Assembly (NCBI GenBank): GCA_027008885.1
Contig: JALVDQ010000223.1
Coordinates: forward strand, 1-10,946
Length of the DNA stretch: 10,946 nt
Direction of reading: 5' to 3'
From: Thiotrichaceae bacterium
Lineage (GTDB): Bacteria; Pseudomonadota; Gammaproteobacteria; Thiotrichales; Thiotrichaceae
In this document: piece after piece, positions 1-6,169 of the stretch
Layout of the letters: the number at the start of each line of letters is the position of its first letter
Numbering within the stretch: the first letter of the stretch is position 1
The notes under the pieces: generated by a model
What the model was told of the DNA's origin: nothing
Seen by the model: the letters and a program-made list of their open reading frames with translations, nothing else
Databases searched by the model: none
Program-made: the position numbers and the translations under genes

Positions 1-2
1 TG

Positions 3-125
3 CATGTCTTAATACCCTATCTCGCGGGTAATGATCCAGACTCCACCACTTTTGAAAAACAACCTAATATCAACAACTTGCAACGCTGTTTTTTATACAT
101 CAAAAGAGATATATTTAAGTTATGA
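3..125 (+). CDS. Possible C-terminal end of a gene entering from the left edge
   Basis: One plus-strand frame is open from the window edge for 40 codons and ends in TGA at 123-125. The translation includes IPYLAGNDPDSTTFEKQP and ends in KRDIFKL. It reads like ordinary protein, with mixed polar and charged residues and varied codons. The following 170 bases are AT-rich and non-coding, as expected after a gene end. I do not recognise a family, and no motif or domain can be named from so short a piece. Another frame could be the real one, and a random open stretch of 40 codons is not rare, so confidence is low. Confidence 0.35.
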   Translation, partial: HVLIPYLAGNDPDSTTFEKQPNINNLQRCFLYIKRDIFKL

Positions 126-304
126 TTAATTTGTTTAAAATCATACATTTATAAAAAATCGCTTTAATAATTTAGAGAAAATAAAAGGATTTTTCATTTT
201 TTTATATCTCTTTATAGATATAAGTTAGCCAAATAATCCAATTTTTTAAAGAACGCATCCCGTCTGGATGTTTAATAATATAGCTAATATAGCAGAAAAA
301 TAAA
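126..304. other. AT-rich intergenic stretch without a supported gene
   Basis: No credible reading frame is present. The stretch is very AT-rich. It contains a small hairpin, TATATC-N8-GATATA, near 203-222, and a weak CATCC-CGTCT-GGATG hairpin near 256-270. Either could help end transcription from the left-hand gene, but neither has the strong GC stem plus T-run of a convincing intrinsic terminator. Confidence 0.4.
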
Positions 305-335
305 ACCCATCCCCCCTGTTTTTTATATATTTTTG
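305..335 (+). repeat. Direct repeat motif, copy A (C6-TG-T6-ATATATTTTT)
   Basis: This 31-nt motif starts ACCCATCCCCCCTG, continues with a six-T run and ends ATATATTTTTG. It is identical to copy D at 5350-5380. It differs by one T from copy E at 6425-6454 and is related to copies B (593-621) and C (4997-5019). All five copies lie in the same orientation and outside genes. It has no internal hairpin, so it is not an intrinsic terminator by itself. Its function is unknown. Confidence 0.85.
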
Positions 336-337
336 TG

Positions 338-407
338 TTGAGGAACGAAACACAGGAGCACTGCCTGACTATGTGCCACCCTGTATTTCGCATACGGGAC
401 GCTGGAG
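338..407 (+). repeat. 70-bp interspersed repeat, copy 1, hairpin-forming
   Basis: These 70 bases match 4746-4815 without gaps at about 64 of 70 positions. The unit holds an inverted repeat: AAACACAGGA and GCAC on the left, GTGC and a TCCTGTGTTT-like arm on the right. In this copy the right arm reads CCCTGTATTT, giving two mismatches, so the stem is weaker than in copy 2. A short minus-strand reading frame through this repeat (containing WHIVRQCSCVSFLN) recurs in the other copy and is a by-product of the repeat, not a gene. Confidence 0.85.
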
Positions 408-439
408 CGTCCGGGCTGCATTCCCGTGGAACATGGGAA
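397..439. repeat. Two adjacent small palindromes
   Basis: GGACGC-TGGA-GCGTCC forms a perfect 6-bp stem at 397-412. It is followed by TTCCC-N9-GGGAA at 421-439. This pair resembles a palindromic unit that is common in intergenic DNA of repeat-rich gammaproteobacteria and cyanobacteria; that family statement is from memory. In the second 70-bp repeat copy the sequence diverges before GCGTCC, so the palindromes are separate modules of a mosaic. Confidence 0.7.
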
Positions 440-454
440 CGAGTTATGCGTAGC

Positions 455-539
455 TTGGATTAACGTAGCGTAATCCAACTCCAACGTAAGCCAGATAGAG
501 TGCTACGCTCTTGTCGGGTTACGCTCAGGCTAACCCGAC
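455..539. repeat. Paired palindromes TTGGATTA/TAATCCAA and GTCGGGTTA/TAACCCGAC
   Basis: A perfect 8-bp stem, TTGGATTA-N8-TAATCCAA, spans 455-478. A perfect 9-bp stem, GTCGGGTTA-N9-TAACCCGAC, spans 513-539. Both loops carry a TAGCG or CGCTC core. They belong to the same broad TTGGGTTA...TAACCCAA class as the units at 4905 and 6170. No promoter or gene is visible within them. Confidence 0.75.
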
Positions 540-549
540 CCACGCAGCT

Positions 550-590
550 CTCTGTCTTCTGTCCTCAGTCCTCAGTCCTCTGTCTTCTGT
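550..590 (+). repeat. Pyrimidine-rich short direct repeats
   Basis: A 13-nt sequence, CTCTGTCTTCTGT, occurs at 550-562 and again at 578-590. Between them TCCTCAG is repeated in tandem. The tract is almost purely pyrimidine plus G on the plus strand and sits directly before copy B of the C/T motif. It is a low-complexity tract with no reading frame of note. Confidence 0.75.
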
Positions 591-592
591 AA

Positions 593-621
593 ACCCACCC
601 CCCTTGTTTTTACATATTTTT
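593..621 (+). repeat. Direct repeat motif, copy B (diverged)
   Basis: It reads ACCCACCCCCCTTG, then T5, then ACATATTTTTA, so it matches copies A, D and E with several substitutions. With copy A it brackets the palindromes and 70-bp repeat at 338-590. It lies about 120 bp upstream of the MoxR-type gene. Confidence 0.7.
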
Positions 622-715
622 ATTATCAAAGTGCCGAAATAAAAGAACGACTGTTTATCTATTAATTGAATATTTTTTTGCCTATAAGAGGTAAAATCCT
701 GCTCTGGACAAATTC

Positions 716-743
716 TATAATATAATAAAAACAGGGCGAAAAC
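716..743 (+). promoter_or_regulatory. Possible -10 elements and ribosome-binding site of the MoxR operon
   Basis: Two overlapping TATAAT hexamers (716-721 and 721-726) lie just upstream of the first gene, but no good -35 hexamer sits 16-18 bp before either. AGGG at 733-736, seven bases before the TTG codon at 744, is a plausible Shine-Dalgarno and supports that start. If either TATAAT is used, the leader would be very short. The promoter assignment is weak; the ribosome-binding site is better. Confidence 0.3.
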
Positions 744-1697
744 TTGACCACATTACACTTAAATGAAGTTTTACTGGAAATTAACGCCAGCCTCAAACAA
801 CTTAACCAGATTATTCTTGGCAAGGAACAGCAGGTTAAGCTGGCACTTAGCTGTATTCTGGCATCGGGGCACTTGCTGGTAGAGGATTTGCCCGGCATGG
901 GTAAAACCACTCTGGCTCATGCACTTTCCAGGGTGCTTGGACTGGATTATAAAAGGGTGCAGTTTACCAGTGATCTGTTGCCCTCAGACCTGATTGGCGC
1001 GGCGGTATTTGATGCTAAAAATTCTTCTTTCAGCTTTCATCCAGGACCTGTTTTTAGTTCCATTTTTCTTGCGGATGAGCTTAATCGTGCTACCCCAAAA
1101 GCGCAAAGTGCCTTGCTCGAAGCAATGGAAGAAGGACAGGTGAGTGTTGATGGCAAAACCTATCCGCTACCTTCTCCTTTCTTTGTTATTGCAACGCAGA
1201 ATCCGCAAAGCCAGTCAGGAACTTTTCCCTTGCCCGAATCACAGCTTGACCGCTTTATGTTTCGCTTGTCACTCGGTTATCCTGATCCCAAGGTAGAGCG
1301 TGAGATACTCAGGGGAGGCAAGGGCAGAGTCGCGCTTGAGCAGTTAAGGCAGTCTCTGAGCCGTACAAGCCTGCTAAAAATCCAGAAACTTGTGCCACAG
1401 GTTAAAGTTTCCGACACATTGCTTGATTATGTGCAACGCCTGATTGCACAAACACGCCAGGATGATCTCTGCTATCTGGGGCTTTCTCCACGAGGCGCGC
1501 TTGCCCTGATGAAAAGCGCACAGTGCTGGGCGCTGATTCATGGGCGCAATCATGTGCTGCCTGAGGATGTGCAGGCGGTGTTTGTCGCGGTGGTTGGGCA
1601 TCGTATTGTCGGTAAAAAGGAAACCCAGGGTGACCAGCTTGCAAGGCACGTCCTGCAATCGGTTGATTCGGTAGGCTCCAGAGTGATTGCTGCCTGA
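744..1697 (+). CDS. MoxR-family AAA+ ATPase
   Basis: A 317-residue cytoplasmic AAA+ ATPase of the MoxR family, members of which act as chaperones that mature or remodel partner complexes. Visible motifs are Walker A DLPGMGKT (about 49-56), Walker B IFLADELNR (107-115) with the ATPKAQSALLEAMEEG helix after it, sensor 1 ATQNP (150-154), ESQLDRF with the probable arginine finger (165-171), and sensor 2 GLSPRGALAL in the C-terminal lid. Length is normal for the family. The start is TTG with AGGG seven bases upstream; no earlier in-frame ATG is supported and the nearby ATG at 763 is out of frame. It is first in an operon with a DUF58 gene 17 bp downstream and a transglutaminase gene. That order is the usual MoxR context and suggests that the DUF58 protein is its partner. 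Confidence 0.95.
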   Translation: MTTLHLNEVLLEINASLKQLNQIILGKEQQVKLALSCILASGHLLVEDLPGMGKTTLAHALSRVLGLDYKRVQFTSDLLPSDLIGAAVFDAKNSSFSFHPGPVFSSIFLADELNRATPKAQSALLEAMEEGQVSVDGKTYPLPSPFFVIATQNPQSQSGTFPLPESQLDRFMFRLSLGYPDPKVEREILRGGKGRVALEQLRQSLSRTSLLKIQKLVPQVKVSDTLLDYVQRLIAQTRQDDLCYLGLSPRGALALMKSAQCWALIHGRNHVLPEDVQAVFVAVVGHRIVGKKETQGDQLARHVLQSVDSVGSRVIAA

Positions 1698-1714
1698 AGC
1701 TTCCGGGATTTATT

Positions 1715-2692
1715 ATGTTTTTAGCAGGAAAAGCAAAGCAGGCATCCGCAAAAAGCTTTCGTGATGAGTGGCTGGCACGGCGTTTTCCACAAGTCAGGGA
1801 GGTTACGCTGGGTTTAAAACGCATCTTTATTATGCCAACGGCGAGCAGCATGGCGTTATTGCTTGCGATTGCCCTGTTATTGCTCATGGCAATCAATTTT
1901 CAAAGCTCGCTTATTTATGGGCTTGCCTTCTGGCTATTGGCTCTTGTTGTGATCAGCATTTTTTTTACCTACCGCAATCTTGCCGGACTGAGGGTACGCG
2001 CAATCCAGGCAGATTCCTGTTTTGCCGGAGAAAAGGCTGTTTTTCATCTTGAGGCAAGCTGCCCCGAAGGAGAGAAGAAATCGGCAATCTCCCTGGGCTG
2101 GAAATTTCAGGATTTTACCACCATTGACTTGCTCGACCAGCATACTGCACAGTTTAAACTTTCGCACGATACCCGCCAGCGCGGCGTATTCACACCCGAA
2201 AGATTAACGATTTTCAGTACCTATCCGATTGGACTGGTGGTTGCCTGGTCTTATGCGTCACTGGATATGCAAAGCATTGTATATCCTGCACCTAAGCTGC
2301 AAAAAAACACAGAGAATGGACTCACTCTTGATGAAAATGCGCTGCAAGGCAAAGAAATCAGCCAGGGAACCACCGACTTTTCCGGTGTGCGCCAGTATCA
2401 AAAGGGCGATTCACCCAGACACATTCACTGGCCAAGCTATGCAAAAACAGGTGAAGCCTATACCAAAACCTTTGTTGATTATGCCAGTCACGATTTATGG
2501 CTGGAATGGGACGCACTCGATTTTAGCGGAACAGAAGCACGGCTTTCGCACCTTTGCGCCAAAGTGCTGCAATACCATCAGGATCAGCAGGTATACGGCT
2601 TGAAAATACCCGGCAAAACGATTCAGCCCGGCAGCGGTGAGGCACACAAAACGGTTTGCCTGACAGCACTGGCTCTATACGGAATAGCTTAA
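1715..2692 (+). CDS. DUF58 domain membrane protein
   Basis: 325 residues. Two hydrophobic segments (about 45-63 and 66-85) form an N-terminal membrane hairpin. The hallmark DUF58 motif follows later as FSGVRQYQKGDSPRHIHWPS at about 223-242, then YAKTGE. DUF58 proteins are encoded next to MoxR ATPases, and some relatives carry von Willebrand A-like folds; a complete MIDAS motif is not obvious here. The biochemical role is unknown, and partnership with the MoxR ATPase is inferred from context. The ATG at 1715 follows the MoxR stop by 17 bp with a GGGA ribosome-binding site. The stop TAA (2690-2692) is fused to AAGG, which serves as the Shine-Dalgarno of the next gene, so translation is probably coupled. 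Confidence 0.93.
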   Translation: MFLAGKAKQASAKSFRDEWLARRFPQVREVTLGLKRIFIMPTASSMALLLAIALLLLMAINFQSSLIYGLAFWLLALVVISIFFTYRNLAGLRVRAIQADSCFAGEKAVFHLEASCPEGEKKSAISLGWKFQDFTTIDLLDQHTAQFKLSHDTRQRGVFTPERLTIFSTYPIGLVVAWSYASLDMQSIVYPAPKLQKNTENGLTLDENALQGKEISQGTTDFSGVRQYQKGDSPRHIHWPSYAKTGEAYTKTFVDYASHDLWLEWDALDFSGTEARLSHLCAKVLQYHQDQQVYGLKIPGKTIQPGSGEAHKTVCLTALALYGIA

Positions 2693-2703
2693 GGTCATCA
2701 ATC

Positions 2704-4749
2704 ATGTTTGCAGACGGCTTTCCCCAGAAAAACAAGCAGATTAGCTACGCAGGAATGCTTTGGCTACTTGCCGCGCAATTAGTTGTTATGGCGCCTCTGG
2801 CATTTTATCTGCCCATCTGGATATTGCCTGTGCTGGCATTTTCCGCGATCTGGCGAATCCGTGTCATGAAAGGTCATATGGAAGCTCCCGGGGTGCTAAT
2901 CAAGCTGCTGGTTGCGATATTAGGTCTCGTTGCCTTGTCGATCAGTGGTCTGAAGCTGATATCACTGGACATGATGGCTTCCCTGCTCATGCTGGGTTTT
3001 GCCTATAAAACACTGGAAGTTGTCCAGCGTCGTGATGCCATGGTGGTATTGCTAACCGGATTTATTTTGATTGCAGTCGCATTTCTGTATTCACAATCAA
3101 TACTCAGTGCAGCCTATGGCATTCTGGCTCTTATTGTACTAACGGGAGCCATGATAGCGATTGAACAATCCAGAAGTCATGCCATTTTTGCAACTTTGCG
3201 CAATGCCGCCATTATGGTATTTATGTGTCTGCCGCTGATGCTGGTCTTTTTTGTCTTCTCTCCAAGATTTTCACCCCTGTGGAATATTCCACTGGAAGCC
3301 AGCCAGGGCAAAACAGGCATTTCAGACAGCATGACCCCGGGCGATATTGCCAAACTCAGTAAATCTGATGAACTGGCATTTACTGTCACCTTTCAGGGCG
3401 AGCATCCAAAACAGAATGATCTTTACTGGCGTGGACTGGTATTGCAGTATTTTGATGGCAAAACCTGGACACCTTTCGCCACAAAACTGTCACTCAATGA
3501 AATTAAACAGCGTTTGCTGATTAGCCGAAGCGCGCTAAGACAAAGCCTGGTAAAAAAAGGCTACGGCAAAAAATATGATGTTATCTATGAAAAAACCGGA
3601 CAACCCTGGCTGTTCACTCTTTCGCCCGTCGTAGACATGCGAGGCGCTGCCTTTTATGCCAGTGATTACAGAATAATAGCTGAACGCAATATCACAGAGC
3701 CAATGATGATGACCATCGTCAGCTATCCTGAAACCTTGCGCGAGGTTCATTTATCCGCAGACAAACGCCGTCTTGCACTGCAATTGCCTGCCGAAGGCAA
3801 TAGCAAAAGCAGAAAACTGGCACAGACACTTTTAAAACAGTCAGATTCAAAGCGGGAGTATATTGACACGGTTCTGAAACGCTATACACAACAGGATTAT
3901 TACTACACACTGCGTCCCCCCGTGCTTGGCGAGCAAAATACCATCGACAAATTTCTGTTTGAAAGCAAAAAAGGCTTCTGCGCGCATTATGCCGGCAGCT
4001 TTGTTTTTTTGATGCGTGCGGCAGGTATTCCTGCCAGGGTCATAACCGGCTATCAAGGTGGTAGCTGGAATGAAAAAGGCGGATTTATTGCCGTAAGACA
4101 ATACGATGCACACGCCTGGGCAGAAGTCTGGCTGGAAAATCAGGGCTGGATACGCATTGATCCCACTGCCAGCGTTGCCCCGGAGCGCATAGAAAACAAT
4201 CTTGAAACTGCGGTAAAAAAAGAAGGCAGCTTTCTTGAAGGCAAAATATTCTCGATGTCAAAATACAAGTGGCTGAGCAGCTTAAAAAACAAGCTTGATT
4301 CAACCCGCTATGCCTGGAGGCGCTTTGTACTTGGCTATAATGAAGACAGCCAAAAAAGTTTATTCAAACACCTCTTTGGTGAATTTAGCCTGCAAAAAAT
4401 CGCAACCGTCATTGGCGCCCTGTTTGTTGTCATTATTCTGCTGTGGAGCATCTTGCTCGGTCTTGGCAGAAAATCATCCAGAGAAACAGCAGAACACCTG
4501 CTATACCGGCGTTTCTGTGACACACTTGCCCAAAAAGGCATTCACCGCGAACTCTCACAAACCCCGCAAGCCTTCAGCCACTATGCCTCTCAAAAGCTAC
4601 CCTTGCTGGCAGGTGATATTCAGCAATTCACAACACTTTACGCGGATATATGTTACAACCCCGACAGCCAGAATTACTCACCCGCCGGAATAAAAAAGCT
4701 AAATACCATCTTGAAAAGAATAAGAAAGAAAACCAGGAGACTGAGTTGA
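2704..4749 (+). CDS. tgpA: TgpA-like membrane transglutaminase (DUF3488/transglutaminase core/DUF4129)
   Basis: 681 residues. The N-terminal ~180 residues form several membrane helices (DUF3488/TgpA N-terminal domain), followed by SDSMTPGDIAKLSKSDELAF and LYWRGLVLQYFDGKTW, typical of the family. The transglutaminase-like core has GFCAHYAGSFVFLMRAAGIP with catalytic Cys426, YDAHAWAEVW with His470 and IRIDPTASV with Asp486, so the triad is intact. A last membrane helix (about 566-587) precedes a cytoplasmic DUF4129-like tail. The core domain is expected outside the inner membrane. Pseudomonas aeruginosa TgpA, from the same MoxR/DUF58 context, is the closest characterised relative I can name. 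The natural substrate is not settled. I chose ATG at 2704, with AAGG nine bases upstream, over a TTG at 2656 inside the DUF58 gene. The TGA stop lies in the first bases of a 70-bp repeat. Confidence 0.93.
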   Translation: MFADGFPQKNKQISYAGMLWLLAAQLVVMAPLAFYLPIWILPVLAFSAIWRIRVMKGHMEAPGVLIKLLVAILGLVALSISGLKLISLDMMASLLMLGFAYKTLEVVQRRDAMVVLLTGFILIAVAFLYSQSILSAAYGILALIVLTGAMIAIEQSRSHAIFATLRNAAIMVFMCLPLMLVFFVFSPRFSPLWNIPLEASQGKTGISDSMTPGDIAKLSKSDELAFTVTFQGEHPKQNDLYWRGLVLQYFDGKTWTPFATKLSLNEIKQRLLISRSALRQSLVKKGYGKKYDVIYEKTGQPWLFTLSPVVDMRGAAFYASDYRIIAERNITEPMMMTIVSYPETLREVHLSADKRRLALQLPAEGNSKSRKLAQTLLKQSDSKREYIDTVLKRYTQQDYYYTLRPPVLGEQNTIDKFLFESKKGFCAHYAGSFVFLMRAAGIPARVITGYQGGSWNEKGGFIAVRQYDAHAWAEVWLENQGWIRIDPTASVAPERIENNLETAVKKEGSFLEGKIFSMSKYKWLSSLKNKLDSTRYAWRRFVLGYNEDSQKSLFKHLFGEFSLQKIATVIGALFVVIILLWSILLGLGRKSSRETAEHLLYRRFCDTLAQKGIHRELSQTPQAFSHYASQKLPLLAGDIQQFTTLYADICYNPDSQNYSPAGIKKLNTILKRIRKKTRRLS

Positions 4750-4815
4750 GAAACGAAACACAGGAGCACTGCCTGATAATGTGCCATCCTGTGTTTTGCA
4801 TACGGGACGCTGGAG
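4746..4815 (+). repeat. 70-bp interspersed repeat, copy 2; hairpin may act as terminator
   Basis: This copy is about 91 percent identical to 338-407. It begins at TTGAG, which contains the transglutaminase stop codon. It forms a strong hairpin: AAACACAGGA (4756-4765) pairs perfectly with TCCTGTGTTT (4787-4796), extended by GCAC/GTGC with a two-base bulge. The right arm ends in TTTT. A perfect stem seven bases after a stop codon could end transcription of the operon. Termination is inference, because the T-run is mostly inside the stem. Confidence 0.75.
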
Positions 4816-4819
4816 TTAG

Positions 4820-4896
4820 GTAGGGTCGGTGTAGCTTTGCGGAACCGACCATCGAAGCTCAAATCTGGTCGGTTGCGTAAACTTCACCAACCCTAC
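4820..4896. repeat. Long nested palindrome (GTAGGGT(C/T)GGTG family)
   Basis: The outer arms, GTAGGGTCGGTG (4820-4831) and CACCAACCCTAC (4885-4896), pair with one mismatch. The inner arms, GGAACCGACC (4841-4850) and GGTCGGTTGC (4867-4876), pair at 9 of 10 positions. Read on the minus strand, it has the same architecture and similar sequence as the palindrome at 5404-5479 (TTGGTGRAGTTTACGCAACC shared). The two are therefore members of one family in opposite orientation. No gene is contained in it. Confidence 0.8.
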
Positions 4897-4904
4897 AATT
4901 CTCA

Positions 4905-5019
4905 TTGCATCATGTTGGGTTACGATACGCGCAAGCATAGTAGTGATTTTAAGCTTTGCTTGTATGCGTATCTAACCCAACCTACAGTTGCATAATACCC
5001 ATCCACCCCCTGTTTTTTT
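4905..5019 (+). repeat. 115-nt palindrome-plus-motif unit, uninterrupted copy (contains motif copy C)
   Basis: The left half is an imperfect hairpin: GTTGGGTTACGATACGC at 4914-4930 pairs with GCGTATCTAACCCAAC at 4966-4981. The right end, CCTACAGTTGCATAATACCC, runs into motif copy C (4997-5019: ACCCATCCACCCCCTG then T7). The same order occurs at 6170-6454, where a 159-bp insertion interrupts the unit. This copy therefore shows the site without the insertion: GCGCAAGCAT here against GCG-CTAG...CTAG-CAT there. The motif C end overlaps the TAA of the antitoxin gene on the minus strand. Confidence 0.85.
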
Positions 5020-5266
5020 AGCCTTTAATAACTTCATCCGTTATTTGATCAAATGTTTTGTTTGCAACCGCGCCAGTTTCAGCATCTCTGATACGGGATG
5101 CAAGCAAGGCTTGTAGTTTATCCCATGCCTTTTGTTCTTTATCAGTTTTCTCTGCTGGAAAAATCTGCTCCAACACAAAGCGCTTTATTGATTTACCCTG
5201 CATGGCAGCTAATGCTTTAATTTGCTGGTGTTGCTCGCTAGACATATCAATAACTAAACGACTCAT
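5018..5266 (-). CDS. Ribbon-helix-helix-like antitoxin, apparently unpaired
   Basis: 82 residues. The N-terminus MSRLVIDMSSEQHQQIKALA followed by AMQGKSIKRFVLEQIF has the strand-helix-helix pattern of small MetJ/Arc-type antitoxins, which bind their own operator as dimers. The acidic, charged C-terminal half (about 38-82, ending ITDEVIKG) would be the part that binds a toxin. I recognise the general antitoxin type but not a named family. No toxin gene lies on either side: downstream are repeats and the transglutaminase gene, and upstream are 260 bases of repeats. The frame is open back to 5479, but the added residues come from repeat DNA, so I prefer the ATG at 5266; its Shine-Dalgarno (AGAAAGA) is poor. 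The TAA stop is part of repeat copy C. Confidence 0.75.
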   Translation of the reverse strand: MSRLVIDMSSEQHQQIKALAAMQGKSIKRFVLEQIFPAEKTDKEQKAWDKLQALLASRIRDAETGAVANKTFDQITDEVIKG

Positions 5267-5349
5267 GATATTTATCTTTCTCTGATTTAGACTTTTTAGC
5301 ACTATAACACAAACTGCATAAATGTACATTTGTGAAGTTTTATACAAAT

Positions 5350-5380
5350 ACCCATCCCCCCTGTTTTTTATATATTTTTG
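5350..5380 (+). repeat. Direct repeat motif, copy D
   Basis: Identical over 31 nt to copy A at 305-335 although 5 kb away. It lies between the unpaired antitoxin gene and the DUF433/DUF5615 module, about 85 bp upstream of the antitoxin start on the minus strand. It is not followed by a gene boundary but by the palindrome at 5404. Confidence 0.85.
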
Positions 5381-5403
5381 CGTAGTCAGTGTTGAGCATG
5401 TAA

Positions 5404-5497
5404 TTGCGTAGGTTTGGTGGAGTTTACGCAACCAACCAGGATTCGGTTGGTTACGCATGGCTGCACCAATCCTACGCAACTTGCATACATTGCAAGT
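5404..5497. repeat. Nested palindrome followed by a small perfect hairpin
   Basis: The outer arms, TTGCGTAGGTTTGGTG (5404-5419) and CACCAATCCTACGCAA (5464-5479), pair with one mismatch. The inner arms around CGCAACCAACC (5427-5437) and GGTTGGTTACG (5445-5455) pair with one mismatch. A separate perfect hairpin, ACTTGCA-TACAT-TGCAAGT, follows at 5479-5497. On the minus strand these lie 30 bases or more downstream of the DUF5615 stop and could stabilise or end that transcript. No T-run is present, so an intrinsic terminator is not claimed. Confidence 0.75.
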
Positions 5498-5529
5498 GCC
5501 CCACTGATTTACGGGAAGGAGGAGAGAAA

Positions 5530-5862
5530 TTAATCCAATTCGATTAACCCCAGTGACTTATTCTCAAGAAATTCCCTGATACTAATGGAATGTGTCCTTA
5601 AAAGTGATTCTAATTCAGAGACCCTACTATTACCTGCCTTGATCCAAACAACAAACGGAGGAAAACCATTAAGCACAGACAAATCATTGAAATCTGAATC
5701 TTGAGTGACTAGTACATATCCATGATTTTTGGCATATTGCCATATTTCAACATCATCGGCATTCTGTAAACCAACAAAACGTACATGTGTCGAATCAGGG
5801 TAAATATCTTCCAGCCGTCTACATAACTTAAACGACATATTTTCATCAAATAGCAATTTCAT
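5530..5862 (-). CDS. DUF5615 PIN-like toxin (putative RNase)
   Basis: 110 residues, the usual length for DUF5615 (PIN-like, VapC-related) proteins. The N-terminus MKLLFDENMS carries the first acidic pair (Asp6, Glu7). ADDVEIWQYAKNHGYVLVTQ (about 35-54) and DSDF (55-58) supply further acidic residues expected to hold a metal ion in the PIN-type active site. Family knowledge points to an RNA-cleaving toxin in the cytoplasm; cleavage by this protein is inference. It follows the DUF433 gene with a one-base TAATG overlap and has no strong ribosome-binding site of its own, so translation probably depends on the upstream antitoxin gene. The frame is intact, with no sign of truncation. Confidence 0.88.
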   Translation of the reverse strand: MKLLFDENMSFKLCRRLEDIYPDSTHVRFVGLQNADDVEIWQYAKNHGYVLVTQDSDFNDLSVLNGFPPFVVWIKAGNSRVSELESLLRTHSISIREFLENKSLGLIELD

Positions 5863-6083
5863 TACAAGACAGCTATTTTTCTTTCCTTATCAGCGGCAAA
5901 AGCCAGGCTGGCATAGATATCATCTTCGGTAAGCTCAGGAAAATCATCAATTATTTCACTATTTTTCATGCCATTAGCAAGCATTTTCAAAATATCATAA
6001 ACCGTGATTCTCATATTTCTGATACAAGGCTTAGCCGACCTTTTGCCAGGCTCAATTGTGATAATTTTTTTATAATCAACCAT
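5862..6083 (-). CDS. DUF433 antitoxin
   Basis: 73 residues. The family pattern is clear: IEPGKRSAKPCIRNMRITVY (about 10-29), then DILKMLANGMKNSEIIDDFP and ELTEDDIYASLAFAADKE. DUF433 proteins have a winged or helix-turn-helix-like fold and are usually encoded directly upstream of DUF5615 PIN-like toxins, as here, so this is the likely antitoxin and autorepressor. The ATG at 6083 has a good GAGGG Shine-Dalgarno eight bases upstream. It is first of a two-gene operon and overlaps the toxin gene by one base (TAATG). The module lies between two copies of the direct C/T motif (5350 and 6425). Confidence 0.88.
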   Translation of the reverse strand: MVDYKKIITIEPGKRSAKPCIRNMRITVYDILKMLANGMKNSEIIDDFPELTEDDIYASLAFAADKERKIAVL

Positions 6084-6112
6084 TTTAAAACCCTCAAAAA
6101 TGCTTGTGAGAG

Positions 6113-6118
6113 ATTATA
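6113..6118 (-). promoter_or_regulatory. Probable -10 box of the DUF433/DUF5615 operon
   Basis: A perfect TATAAT on the minus strand lies 29 bases before the DUF433 start. That would give a leader of roughly 20 bases containing the GAGGG ribosome-binding site. A matching -35 hexamer at the right spacing is not evident. A short AT-rich stretch around it could be an operator, as expected for an autoregulated toxin-antitoxin operon, but no clear palindrome is seen. Confidence 0.45.
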
Positions 6119-6169
6119 TCATATTGTTTTGCAATACAGATAATAGGCAAGCTAAATCCGGCAAAGTCG

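Noticed and set aside
305..335. C/T motif as an intrinsic terminator
   Set aside because: It has a T-run but no stem of its own; neighbouring hairpins differ among copies and in several cases are on the wrong side.
202..393. 63-residue minus-strand reading frame containing WHIVRQCSCVSFLN, similar to part of another at 4628-4852
   Set aside because: The shared peptide is only the translation of the 70-bp hairpin repeat; the rest of the two frames is unrelated, and one overlaps the transglutaminase gene.
1402..1896. 164-residue minus-strand reading frame across the MoxR/DUF58 junction
   Set aside because: It is antisense to two well-supported genes and its composition is unlike a real protein.
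5267..5479. N-terminal extension of the antitoxin frame back to 5479
   Set aside because: The added residues are translated from motif copy D and the palindrome at 5404; the antitoxin fold begins at MSRLVID.
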